DNA of 26,876 bases. Origin: DASPKA01 sp035628335. GTDB taxonomy: Bacteria; Patescibacteriota; Doudnabacteria; UBA920. Under the pieces are notes generated by a model, which saw only the letters and a list, made by a program, of their open reading frames with translations, was not told where the DNA came from and ran no database searches. Every line of letters starts with the position of its first letter. The stretch's first letter is position 1. This document shows, piece by piece, positions 6,827 through 13,621 of this stretch. The stretch lies in contig DASPKA010000046.1 of the NCBI GenBank assembly GCA_035628335.1, forward strand, positions 1-26,876, written 5' to 3'. A program made the translations under genes and the position numbers.

Positions 6827-7342
6827 CTAATTTACCCAAGCAGAGGTAACTAAGGTGCCTTGAGTATTTACCAGTAGCTTAACCTCAGAAAGGTCATTGA
6901 GGGAATACGAAGTGCTTGCAGTGGGACTGTTCGGTTTGACCAGAATCACAACGCATTCCATGACTTTGTTGGGCTGCAATTCCTTCAACCACTTTGCTAC
7001 TACGTTTGAGGCAAAGATCGCCACCTGCCCGCTGTCCCTAAATTCTACCCAACGGAGCACGGTATGGTCCTCGAGCTCCACAAAACACAGTCGCAGGTCA
7101 TAAACCAAGTCAAACTTTGCAGCTAGCGCGAACACTGCCAACGTCACGCCAGTGCTAACCTGGTTAACCATTCTCTTCGCTTCCCGCGCAAGCAGTTCAA
7201 TATTTACTGAGAGGGAATTATTGGCACCGTATCCGGGTACAATTTCGGGCAAATGATGACCTAGCTGTTTTGGGTTGAATGAATGGAACGCCGCATAGTT
7301 GCCAACGAAAGCGAGTTTATGCCGCAATGTTTCAGAATCCAT
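6827..7342 (-). CDS. paralog D, most diverged member of the tandem small-protein family, 171 aa
   Basis: ATG 7342 lies behind AAGGAG with a 5-nt spacer. Membership is supported by position, leader and layout more than by identity. The N-terminus is MDSETLRHKLAFV. The core LAVFALAAKFDLVYDLRLCF aligns with LAVYLAAAMHNLGDTIELGY of C, keeping the L-A-V-[YF]-x-x-A-A run but losing His and Gly-Asp. WVEFRDSGQVAIFAS then matches the aromatic strand and A-x-[YF] strand. The C-terminal part (about 115-171) differs and includes a Ser/Thr-rich turn (NSPTASTSYS). No signal peptide, no membrane helix. Function unknown; homology to A-C is likely but needs a profile comparison. Confidence 0.65.
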   Translation of the reverse strand: MDSETLRHKLAFVGNYAAFHSFNPKQLGHHLPEIVPGYGANNSLSVNIELLAREAKRMVNQVSTGVTLAVFALAAKFDLVYDLRLCFVELEDHTVLRWVEFRDSGQVAIFASNVVAKWLKELQPNKVMECVVILVKPNSPTASTSYSLNDLSEVKLLVNTQGTLVTSAWVN

Positions 7343-7422
7343 CTAATCTCCTTTTTCTCAATGTATTAAAATCTAATCGTAAGATTTATCTTGCCATATT
7401 ACAATGTACGTGTAAATAATAA

Positions 7423-7459
7423 AGGCACATTTTCGAGATCAGACCTAGAAAATGTGCCT
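7423..7459 (-). terminator. terminator of paralog E
   Basis: AGGCACATTTTC (7423-7434) pairs perfectly with GAAAATGTGCCT (7448-7459) around a 13-nt loop. It lies about 100 nt beyond the annotated TAG of E but only 8 nt beyond the next in-frame stop (TGA, 7468-7470). Confidence 0.7.
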
Positions 7460-7555
7460 GTAGATGATCAAGTGCGGAGGAATGGGAGACAGCTATAGCG
7501 CTGCACTGCTTCAGGGTGAAGCGGGCGAGAGGCTATAGCATAAGTGTCATCTACA
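7459..7555 (-). other. nested stem structure just after the TAG of paralog E
   Basis: Three helices nest in order. TGTAGATGA (7459-7467) pairs with TCATCTACA (7547-7555). GCTATAGC (7492-7499) pairs with GCTATAGC (7532-7539). GCTTCA (7508-7513) pairs with TGAAGC (7517-7522) around GGG. In the minus-strand RNA the outer helix starts 8 nt after the TAG of E. The stems are palindromic, so either strand could fold. It could be a readthrough element, a 3' UTR structure or a small RNA. Confidence 0.45.
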
Positions 7556-7563
7556 AAAGGATC

Positions 7564-7959
7564 CTACATTACTTCGAACCCCTCGTATTGATTAAAATCA
7601 TTCAGTACTCCTGGGAATCTGCTTCCCGATCCATATACCGCGGCGCTATCTGGTGTTTCAAGGTAGACGAAGCAGTGCCTACCCCCTTGTTTATGGAGCG
7701 CGTCAATTAGCCCCACCGTCCCGAGCTTAAGGTGACCTGCGACTATGTAAACCGCAAGCATCAAGGGGAAGTTGGTGTTTTTCGGAGTCGTCCTTGCAGC
7801 GGCGTCGGCAAGTCCCAGACGATACTTTGCCGTGTCACGGTATGATGGCCAGACACGGTGGCTCGGCAAATTTTCAATGAACGACTCAATCCCCACTTCT
7901 GGGTACAGATGGTGCTTGAATACTGTCTGCAGCAACTCCCTTGCTTGTTCTGGGGTCAT
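7564..7959 (-). CDS. paralog E of the tandem small-protein family, 131 aa, possibly interrupted or read through to 7468
   Basis: ATG 7959 follows AAGGAGATTTT. The N-terminus MTPEQARELLQTVF and the core LMLAVYIVAGHLKLGTVGLI followed by HCFVYLETPDSAAVYG fit the family. The protein stops at TAG (7564-7566) before any C-terminal C-x-P block and is the shortest member. The same frame stays open for 31 more codons to TGA at 7468-7470 and includes YAIASRPLHPEAVQ and YSCLPFLRT. That would give 163 residues, the normal family size, ending 8 nt before the terminator hairpin. So the TAG may be a nonsense mutation (a decaying paralog) or a readthrough site; it may also simply be the end of a shorter variant. 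TAG ends other genes here (A and the PBP), so a reassigned codon is unlikely. Confidence 0.65.
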   Translation of the reverse strand: MTPEQARELLQTVFKHHLYPEVGIESFIENLPSHRVWPSYRDTAKYRLGLADAAARTTPKNTNFPLMLAVYIVAGHLKLGTVGLIDALHKQGGRHCFVYLETPDSAAVYGSGSRFPGVLNDFNQYEGFEVM

Positions 7960-8000
7960 AAAATCTCCTTTTCCAATTAGTTGATCATCAAACGCAATAT

Positions 8001-8019
8001 GCGAACGACTCCCGTTCGC
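8001..8019 (-). promoter_or_regulatory. hairpin in the 5' leader of paralog E
   Basis: GCGAACG (8001-8007) pairs with CGTTCGC (8013-8019) around a 5-nt loop, between the promoter and the ribosome-binding site. No other family member has a leader hairpin that I can see. Confidence 0.4.
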
Positions 8020-8028
8020 TTGTTGGTG

Positions 8029-8057
8029 ATTATGCCATACACATAAGTATTAGGCAA
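8029..8057 (-). promoter_or_regulatory. promoter of paralog E
   Basis: Minus strand: TTGCCT (8052-8057), 17-bp spacer, CATAAT (8029-8034). The leader is about 65 nt. Confidence 0.5.
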
Positions 8058-8114
8058 GGCTATAGAATCCCTCAGTTGCAGCATCGGGACGGGGATGACA
8101 AAAGTAAAGTGAAA

Positions 8115-8143
8115 ATGACAGGAATGAGGAGAGAATATATACT
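8115..8143 (+). promoter_or_regulatory. promoter of the 8161-8661 gene
   Basis: ATGACA (8115-8120), 17-bp spacer, TATACT (8138-8143). The ribosome-binding site AAGGAGG lies 4 nt before the ATG at 8161. Confidence 0.55.
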
Positions 8144-8160
8144 ACTAACAAGGAGGAACA

Positions 8161-8661
8161 ATGAAGTATCTAACGTTTGAAAACATAGCTTCGGCGATAG
8201 TGATTATCGTGTTCATTATCACCATATTTTTGAAGCGTGGTTATCGCAACGGAATTAGGATTTTGTTTGCTGATATAACTAAGGCTCAATTGGAAAGGCT
8301 TTCAGGTGTATCTGTGAGCGATCTCGTGCACGAAAAGTCGGTACTGGTCTACTTTAATAGTGGGGCAGACCGTTCTACGGTCGGCGAAGTGAAGCTTTGC
8401 TTTTTCAGAGGCAAAGTTTTGTACGGGTTTATACCTGCATCGCCAGGCTTGCTGAAACTAGGCACGCTACCACCAAAATTACTATCCAACCTGAAAACAC
8501 AATCTGAAATTTGGCAAAACGACTTGGTAAACCTACTCACACAAGTAGAAATGCTGCTCTATAGCGGAGGTTTGAACTACCGCTTGAGCTTGCATACCAG
8601 GAAAGCTGAGCCAAAGGTGGATATAACAGATACAGACCTTAAAGATGCGGTGGGTCTATAA
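8161..8661 (+). CDS. N-terminally membrane-anchored orphan protein, 166 aa
   Basis: The ATG follows AAGGAGG, a near-perfect Shine-Dalgarno, at a 4-nt spacing. A single hydrophobic helix (about residues 9-25, ASAIVIIVFIITIFL) is followed by basic residues KRGYRNG, so the remaining 140 residues are most likely cytoplasmic. This soluble part mixes helices and strands: a VLVYFNSGAD strand-turn, GEVKLCFFRGKVLYGFIP, and a Leu-rich region (LLSNLKTQSEIWQNDLVNLL) that could be a coiled coil. No known family recognised. It diverges from paralog E and converges on the surface-protein gene at 8714. The strong ribosome-binding site and lone promoter are like those of the paralog genes. Confidence 0.65.
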   Translation: MKYLTFENIASAIVIIVFIITIFLKRGYRNGIRILFADITKAQLERLSGVSVSDLVHEKSVLVYFNSGADRSTVGEVKLCFFRGKVLYGFIPASPGLLKLGTLPPKLLSNLKTQSEIWQNDLVNLLTQVEMLLYSGGLNYRLSLHTRKAEPKVDITDTDLKDAVGL

Positions 8662-8665
8662 ATAA

Positions 8666-8698
8666 AAAAGGCAGTTCCGATTTTCGGAACCGCCTTTT
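8666..8698. terminator. bidirectional terminator
   Basis: AAAAGGCAGTTCCGA (8666-8680) pairs with TCGGAACCGCCTTTT (8684-8698), with one A/C mismatch and a 3-nt centre. T-tracts flank both sides, so it serves the converging genes at 8661 and 8714. Confidence 0.8.
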
Positions 8699-8713
8699 GT
8701 TTTAGAAAATTAT

Positions 8714-9949
8714 TTAACGGACTCCTCCGCCATCTGGGAAGCTATAGAAGTGGTTGTGGTAGGTTTCTGGGACCTGACGCCAGGTTATTCCGGCGCGGGA
8801 AATGGCGGCTGGGTACATGACTCGGCGTTTGCCGTTGTCTATCATGTAAATTGTACGTGAGGTATGAAGGCGCATATACTGAGCGTCTGGAATAGAAAGG
8901 AATTCAAGCAGATCAACTACTTTTATGTTCTCAGGCTTTATCTTGTAGGGCTTTGCGGCTAGCGGACTATGTAGTGCGATTTTTTCACCAGCTGGGGTAA
9001 TGATATACAGCGTGCTGTCAACGTCTAGTTTAATTACCCGATAACCTTTCATAACTGTACCGTATTGCATATCACCTGTTGTGCCTTTTGCAGCAATGGT
9101 GATGGTAACTGGAACGGAAGCAGTATTTCCAAGCGAGTCAGTCGCGGTTACGGTAGCAGAGAAGCTTCCTGCCTGAGTTGGGGTACCGCGCATAAGGGTA
9201 ATATTTCGGCCAAATGCAGCGCAGTCACCACCTGGGCAGTACTTAGCGTAAATTGCAGGAGGAGTTGGGTAAGAGACAAGCTTTACACCAGCTGGAAGTG
9301 CACCTGCATTTACCGACCAGGTGAACGGACCCTGCATACCCACTACCTCAACCATCTTAGAGTATGGCTTTGCTACCTCACCATCTATGTTGCCCACGGG
9401 GCGCACAAAGAACTTATCGCTCGCATTTGCAAATATAGTAACCGGATTTACTGAAGTGTCTTTGTAAATAATATTAACCGCAGAAGAACCGCTTGGTACT
9501 GCCCCTGACGTACAGTCAGCCAAACATGGTTTACCGTTGTAAAGCTTCAATACAACATAATACTTGCTGGAAATAAGCTGAACAGCCTGACCTTCCGCTA
9601 TAACCAACTTTGGCACAGCAAAGTTAAAGTTGCCAGTAGATGGAATAGGCGAAAGCAAAGAAACCAGGCCCTCAGTTCCAGTGTAGTAATCTTTTAGAAA
9701 GACGCCCAGAGTGTATGTCTCAGGCACCTGTGGATACACTTCAAAGTTAATTTGCTGGTTAGAGCCAACCACCCATGGAGCGGTCATGATGTCAAAGGAA
9801 CTTTTGAGGGTAACCTTAGTTTGAACTGTTGTGGTAACGGGAACTGCAACTGTTTCTGCCAATACTTCCTGTGCAAACGCTGGGAGGGCGGGCGCAAGAG
9901 CTGCAGTGGAAACCACGAAGATTGCTATTAGTTTTTTTGTTTTCGTCAT
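8714..9949 (-). CDS. secreted surface protein with KRE9-like and putative-Ig (He_PIG) domains, 411 aa
   Basis: Signal peptide MTKTKKLIAIFVVSTAALAP with cleavage near AFA-QE (about residue 27). Residues 50-165 resemble the Ser-Thr-rich KRE9/KNH-type beta domain (APWVVGSNQQINFEVYPQVP and the YYVVLKLYNG strand). Residues about 195-287 are a He_PIG Ig-like fold (GPFTWSVNAGALPAGVKL ... GTPTQAGSFSATVTATDSLG). The C-terminal 110 residues contain a module shared with the upstream 10051-12138 protein, with an IYMIDNGKRRVMY core. Two Cys pairs are visible (CLADC and CPGGDC). The start is ATG 9949; only A-rich sequence precedes it, with no Shine-Dalgarno. It is last in a row of three surface genes, and there is no membrane anchor. 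Probably a cell-envelope or adhesion protein. Confidence 0.8.
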   Translation of the reverse strand: MTKTKKLIAIFVVSTAALAPALPAFAQEVLAETVAVPVTTTVQTKVTLKSSFDIMTAPWVVGSNQQINFEVYPQVPETYTLGVFLKDYYTGTEGLVSLLSPIPSTGNFNFAVPKLVIAEGQAVQLISSKYYVVLKLYNGKPCLADCTSGAVPSGSSAVNIIYKDTSVNPVTIFANASDKFFVRPVGNIDGEVAKPYSKMVEVVGMQGPFTWSVNAGALPAGVKLVSYPTPPAIYAKYCPGGDCAAFGRNITLMRGTPTQAGSFSATVTATDSLGNTASVPVTITIAAKGTTGDMQYGTVMKGYRVIKLDVDSTLYIITPAGEKIALHSPLAAKPYKIKPENIKVVDLLEFLSIPDAQYMRLHTSRTIYMIDNGKRRVMYPAAISRAGITWRQVPETYHNHFYSFPDGGGVR

Positions 9950-9958
9950 TTTTTTAGT

Positions 9959-10039
9959 AGCGGGCGAGCAAACGAGCGGACAAGCAGGTGAGCTGATTTG
10001 ACTAGCTCACTTGCTTGCATGCTCGTTAGCTCGCATGCT
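9959..10039 (-). repeat. hairpin built of 8-nt GAGC-type units between two surface genes
   Basis: Two 36-nt arms (9959-9994 and 10004-10039) are complementary at 29 of 36 positions around a 9-nt loop. Within each arm a GAGC/AAGC core recurs every 8 nt (GCGAGCAA, ACGAGCGG, ACAAGCAG, GTGAGC). It fills most of the 101-bp gap. It may act as a terminator, an mRNA-stabilising or processing hairpin, or be a mobile micro-repeat. Its G/C-rich units contrast with the A/T-rich gaps elsewhere. Confidence 0.65.
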
Positions 10040-10050
10040 TATTACTGAAT

Positions 10051-12138
10051 TTATTTTAAAGATTTGCCTAACTTAAGTGAGTAGAACGCATAAGCGGGGA
10101 TGATAGAAATTTCGTCTGAGAACACTTCTTTTGCAAGGCGGGCTGAAAGGAGACGGCGACTACCGTTCTCTACTTTGTAGATACTTCTGCTTCCAGCGAG
10201 CTTCACATATGCGGGCTCATTGTATCGCGCCATGTCAGCCGGATTTACTTCTATGTAATCAGTCTTTTTGAATTTGGAATACTGGGCAGTAAGTTTTATT
10301 TTCTCTTCATCTTTGGTTATGTAGTAGTACACCTTGCCTGCTTTCACAGCTTTAAATCGTGACAGCGAAGCTTCACGCGCAAGCTCTTTCACCTCTGTGG
10401 GAGCTTCTGCCCCCACCGCGTCGAGTACTGCCATTTGGAAGTTTCCGGTGTAGATTCCACCTGAAGCATCAGCAGTCAGTGAGAAACGATACAAACCAGA
10501 CGACCAGGGACTACCGCTCAGTTCCGCAAACTCTCCCTGAGTCGAAGCAAGCGTCTTTAGGCTCAATCCCTGAGGTAGGCTACCTGAAGTCACGCGCCAG
10601 TTAGTTGCTCCTTGTACCTGGGACTGGAATACAGCTGTGAAATTTTGATTCTTATAGCCCAGCAACTTTGAAGTAGTATATACCTGCTGTTCGTTCTCTA
10701 AAGAGTCATAGATTATGACAGGAATAGAAGTAACATCTGAAGATACAACCTGCTCTCCAACCGACCCGTCACAGAACGAATCGCAGGGGTTCTGGGATAA
10801 GACTTTTATAACAAAATAGTAGGCTCCAGGGTTGATTTGCTTTGCTTCCTTGCTGGGTAGGATTATATAGTTAGGAATTGTAAGGTTAAAGCTACCACCA
10901 TTTGGCACTGGGTTTACATACTGAAGTAGTCCCTCGCCAAAGTCTTTATGCTTTAGGTAAAGCCCTATGGTGTAAGCGGATGGCTGCGGAGCCAGGTTCC
11001 ACTTTATTGTTTGTACAGTGCCAATCTGCCAACTTTCAAAACCACTTGGATAGGTTAGTTGAACATTTGAGTTCAAAGCCTCCGCCTTAAGCAAGTTAAA
11101 GATCCCGCTTGCACCTGAAAAGCCACTGTCGTTTGAAACTACACTTACATACGCTGGACCAGTGTAGGGGAAGTTAGCTGCGGGTGTCCAGTCATAGTAA
11201 TCGAGGTTTGATGTGTTGTCTATTATAGTAAAAGGAACTTTTAAACTGGCATCACACGTTACCGCACATTCTGGGCGAATTGGGTAAAGCAAGAGTTTTA
11301 TAACAGAACCTGGGTAGCCGACAGATTTCCAGGTTATGCGGTTAGTCCGGCCAAGGCGAAACACGTCGCCTGTTTGGGGTGTAAGCACAGTAAAGGAAGC
11401 CAAGCCTTGAGAGATTTCTGAGCTTATGGTTACCGAATTACTCTTTGCAACCAAGCCAGTCCCGTTTATCGCAACGGAAAAATATGCAGCACCCTCAAAA
11501 CCTGTAGACAGGTCTTGTGGCACTAGCCAGAGGAATTTGCCATTTTCATTCGCAGTCGTTGTAAGCACTAAAGGATTAACCGCGGTATTTGCCGGGTGGA
11601 GAGTAACGGTGACAGTTGCCTTGGTCTGATCTACAGGCAGGGTGTAGTTGGTAGCCTGCCAAGTAATCTCATACGCATGCTTACGTTTTATAACTGTATT
11701 TTGAACCGGACCAGTGACAATAATGCTTGGAGACTTTCCATCTGTAACATTAAGGTTGAAGGCCTGAGTACCTGTTTGGCCTGTGCTGTCTGTGGCTGTT
11801 ACAGTAAAGGCAAAGTTGCCTGCGCGAGTTGGGGTACCTTCCAAAACCGCAGTAGTAGCAAAACAGTCTGCGAAGCCTACATTCTGACACTCTTCTGCTT
11901 TAACCTTGCGCAACGAAAGCCCGTCAGGCAACGTGCCGGCAGTTACAGCAAAGGTATACGGTGCAGTTCCACCACTTGCGCGGTACTCAACACGAACAGG
12001 AGAACCTAACGCGCTAGCCGTAGCTGCTGTTTGAGAAAGAGTAATACTTGCCGCACGCGCAGGAATAGTGCTCAATAGGATCTGTGCAGTTATAAACGCT
12101 GCGGATGCAAATGTGACCAATGTGGCTTTGTTTTTCAT
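10051..12138 (-). CDS. multi-domain secreted surface protein (He_PIG and KRE9-type domains), 695 aa
   Basis: Signal peptide ending near ARA-AS (residue 30). Order: He_PIG domain at 31-133 (YTFAVTAGTLPDGLSL ... GTPTRAGNFAFTVTATD); three Ser-Thr-rich KRE9/KNH-type beta domains at about 140-240, 247-350 and 357-478, each opening with a hydrophobic strand and an [EN]-x-[IR]-x-W motif (YEITWQA, NRITWKS, QTIKWNL); a second He_PIG-like domain at about 495-575 (NWRVTSGSLPQGLSL); and a C-terminal module at about 595-695 with SIYKVENGSRRLL, shared with the 8714-9949 protein. Cys pairs (CAVTC, CDSFC) suggest oxidised surface loops. There is no membrane anchor and no Shine-Dalgarno before ATG 12138. Likely an envelope or adhesive protein co-expressed with its neighbours. 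Confidence 0.85.
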   Translation of the reverse strand: MKNKATLVTFASAAFITAQILLSTIPARAASITLSQTAATASALGSPVRVEYRASGGTAPYTFAVTAGTLPDGLSLRKVKAEECQNVGFADCFATTAVLEGTPTRAGNFAFTVTATDSTGQTGTQAFNLNVTDGKSPSIIVTGPVQNTVIKRKHAYEITWQATNYTLPVDQTKATVTVTLHPANTAVNPLVLTTTANENGKFLWLVPQDLSTGFEGAAYFSVAINGTGLVAKSNSVTISSEISQGLASFTVLTPQTGDVFRLGRTNRITWKSVGYPGSVIKLLLYPIRPECAVTCDASLKVPFTIIDNTSNLDYYDWTPAANFPYTGPAYVSVVSNDSGFSGASGIFNLLKAEALNSNVQLTYPSGFESWQIGTVQTIKWNLAPQPSAYTIGLYLKHKDFGEGLLQYVNPVPNGGSFNLTIPNYIILPSKEAKQINPGAYYFVIKVLSQNPCDSFCDGSVGEQVVSSDVTSIPVIIYDSLENEQQVYTTSKLLGYKNQNFTAVFQSQVQGATNWRVTSGSLPQGLSLKTLASTQGEFAELSGSPWSSGLYRFSLTADASGGIYTGNFQMAVLDAVGAEAPTEVKELAREASLSRFKAVKAGKVYYYITKDEEKIKLTAQYSKFKKTDYIEVNPADMARYNEPAYVKLAGSRSIYKVENGSRRLLSARLAKEVFSDEISIIPAYAFYSLKLGKSLK

Positions 12139-12151
12139 TTTTATAGAAGAG

Positions 12152-12206
12152 TAAGACTTATAGGTCCTATAGGACTTACAGGTTTGTATAGGACCTATAA
12201 GTCTTA
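12152..12206 (-). repeat. hairpin built of 9-nt TATAGGACC-type units
   Basis: TAAGACTTATAGGTCCTATA (12152-12171) is perfectly complementary to 12187-12206, with a 15-nt loop. The whole tract to about 12217 parses into 9-nt units of the form TATAGG(A/T)CC, TATAAGTCT and TATGGGTCC. It lies between two surface genes and could end or process the upstream transcript. Related tracts occur at 14959-15018 (coding) and 15334-15388. Confidence 0.75.
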
Positions 12207-12222
12207 TGGGTCCTATTTGTTT

Positions 12223-13488
12223 TTATCGCTTTTTAGGCTTGCTTTTGATAACAACCATCACTAAACAAAGGACTAATAAGATAGAAAGGCCGATTAATGC
12301 TTGCAGCACCCAGGAGCTGTCATTTGGTTCGAGCTCTTCTGTTGTACCAAGTGGGTAAAGCTTCCTGTCTTGTTCAATTTGTGACTGTTCAGCAGCTTGA
12401 GCTTGAGCAAGCCTTTCCTGCTGGGCCTGGAGTTCCTGCGGCTGCTCATATGCTGGAGATATTTCTGCACCGTCCTTGGTTTGTGGTGCTGCTTTTGCTT
12501 GTGCGTCAGCAACCTCTTTCCAGTTCTTCTCTATACCTTCTTGCACTTCCTTTTCAGAAGACACGCCCTTAATAATACCAGGAGCAAATGCACGCGGTAT
12601 GGGCTGGTTTTGTGTAGTAGTGACCTGTTGGTACTCCGGCACTATGACATCGCGATCCTTAGTGTCGACTTTACCGTCTTTGTTTACGTCTAGAATAGTC
12701 TTTTGGTCAGTAGCGAGTAACGGCGTAGTGCTAGTTGAACCAGCAAACACACCATACTCCATACCCTTACGAGCCATGAAAGTAATATAGTTATTCTTTA
12801 CCAGGCTACCGTCAACTTTTACCCATACTTTTATTGCTTCGTTGAAGTAATAAACACCAGCATTAGTAGGCATAGGCTTGCCTGGCGCCTGGAGCACTGT
12901 GAGCTGAAAGTCTTTTGCTGGATCTACATCCGTACCGTTAGAGTCTTTAAACGAAACTTTAAAACTAGTGTTTCCTATGAGTGTAACCGGAGTACCAGAC
13001 AAAGGACGTGAGCCGTAGAGCAGCTTGTTTTCTACGACTGAGACCTTAACGTTACTGCCGAAAGAGTATTTCTGTAAATCGAGCTGGACTATTTTTCCGT
13101 CTTTTAAGTCATAGCGTAAAACACCAGACTCATTGCCTGCCAAACCTAACGGGGCTTGAACAGAAAGACGGTCAGGGACGTACCCGCCTCCTCCGCCCAA
13201 TGACTGCAAACCTCCGCCGGACCATACTGCGGACAGGTCATGAGTAATGGCTGGGTAAGTAACAGTAGTGTTTAAGCCATAACTAGCAGATATGGCTGAA
13301 GCCCCACTTTGCCCAGGCAAAGAGCCTCCACCATATGGGGCGCCATACGTACCTGAAGGACCGGTTAGTGCTGCGCCCGAAACAGTGTAGTTGGTACTCC
13401 TCATTTGTGCCAGACTTACAGACGGTATAAGGGACCAAACCAACAACGTCAACGCTATGCGGCGTAGAATTATTCTTTGTTTCTGCAT
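12223..13488 (-). CDS. surface protein with dockerin-like Ca motif, coiled coil and C-terminal membrane anchor, 421 aa
   Basis: Signal peptide MQKQRIILRRIALTLLVWSL, cleaved near SLAQ (about residue 28). It is followed by a Gly/Ser-rich stretch (about 35-110) resembling surface-exposed low-complexity regions, a beta-rich domain (about 110-265), a single dockerin-like EF-hand DVNKDGKVDTKDRD (about 279-292, Asp at Ca-binding positions), a Gln/Ala/Glu-rich coiled coil (AQQERLAQAQAAEQSQIEQD), then a transmembrane helix (LQALIGLSILLVLCLVMVVI) and a basic tail KSKPKKR. A single EF-hand rather than a dockerin pair argues against true cellulosome docking. No Shine-Dalgarno precedes ATG 13488; an extended -10 (TGCTATAAT) lies 35 nt upstream. 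It is first of the surface operon. Confidence 0.8.
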   Translation of the reverse strand: MQKQRIILRRIALTLLVWSLIPSVSLAQMRSTNYTVSGAALTGPSGTYGAPYGGGSLPGQSGASAISASYGLNTTVTYPAITHDLSAVWSGGGLQSLGGGGGYVPDRLSVQAPLGLAGNESGVLRYDLKDGKIVQLDLQKYSFGSNVKVSVVENKLLYGSRPLSGTPVTLIGNTSFKVSFKDSNGTDVDPAKDFQLTVLQAPGKPMPTNAGVYYFNEAIKVWVKVDGSLVKNNYITFMARKGMEYGVFAGSTSTTPLLATDQKTILDVNKDGKVDTKDRDVIVPEYQQVTTTQNQPIPRAFAPGIIKGVSSEKEVQEGIEKNWKEVADAQAKAAPQTKDGAEISPAYEQPQELQAQQERLAQAQAAEQSQIEQDRKLYPLGTTEELEPNDSSWVLQALIGLSILLVLCLVMVVIKSKPKKR

Positions 13489-13523
13489 TTATTTAGATAT
13501 TTTCGCCAATTTTAGATACTATG

Positions 13524-13532
13524 ATTATAGCA
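13524..13532 (-). promoter_or_regulatory. extended -10 promoter of the surface-protein operon
   Basis: Minus strand TGCTATAAT, with TATAAT at 13524-13529. The -35 is weak (TTTGAG about 17 bp upstream). Confidence 0.5.
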
Positions 13533-13621
13533 CTTTTTTATTTTTCCTCAAAACTGTGGAAAAGTAGCCTTTGTGTCAAACATCATTAAACTGTTCGAAT
13601 AGATTTTATACTTTAACTGCC

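Noticed and set aside
7482..7538. Plus-strand mini-ORF of 18 codons with GGAGG before its ATG
   Set aside because: Only one base separates GGAGG from the ATG, and the segment is better explained by the nested stems and by the minus-strand extension of paralog E.
7564..7566. Reassigned stop codon (TAG as sense) to explain paralog E
   Set aside because: TAG ends gene A, the PBP gene and the 6279-6731 gene, each next to a terminator or gene boundary, so it works as a stop here.
12279..12297. Direct cellulosome docking role for the dockerin-like motif of the 12223-13488 protein
   Set aside because: Only one EF-hand motif is present where dockerins have two, and no cohesin-like domain is seen in the window.
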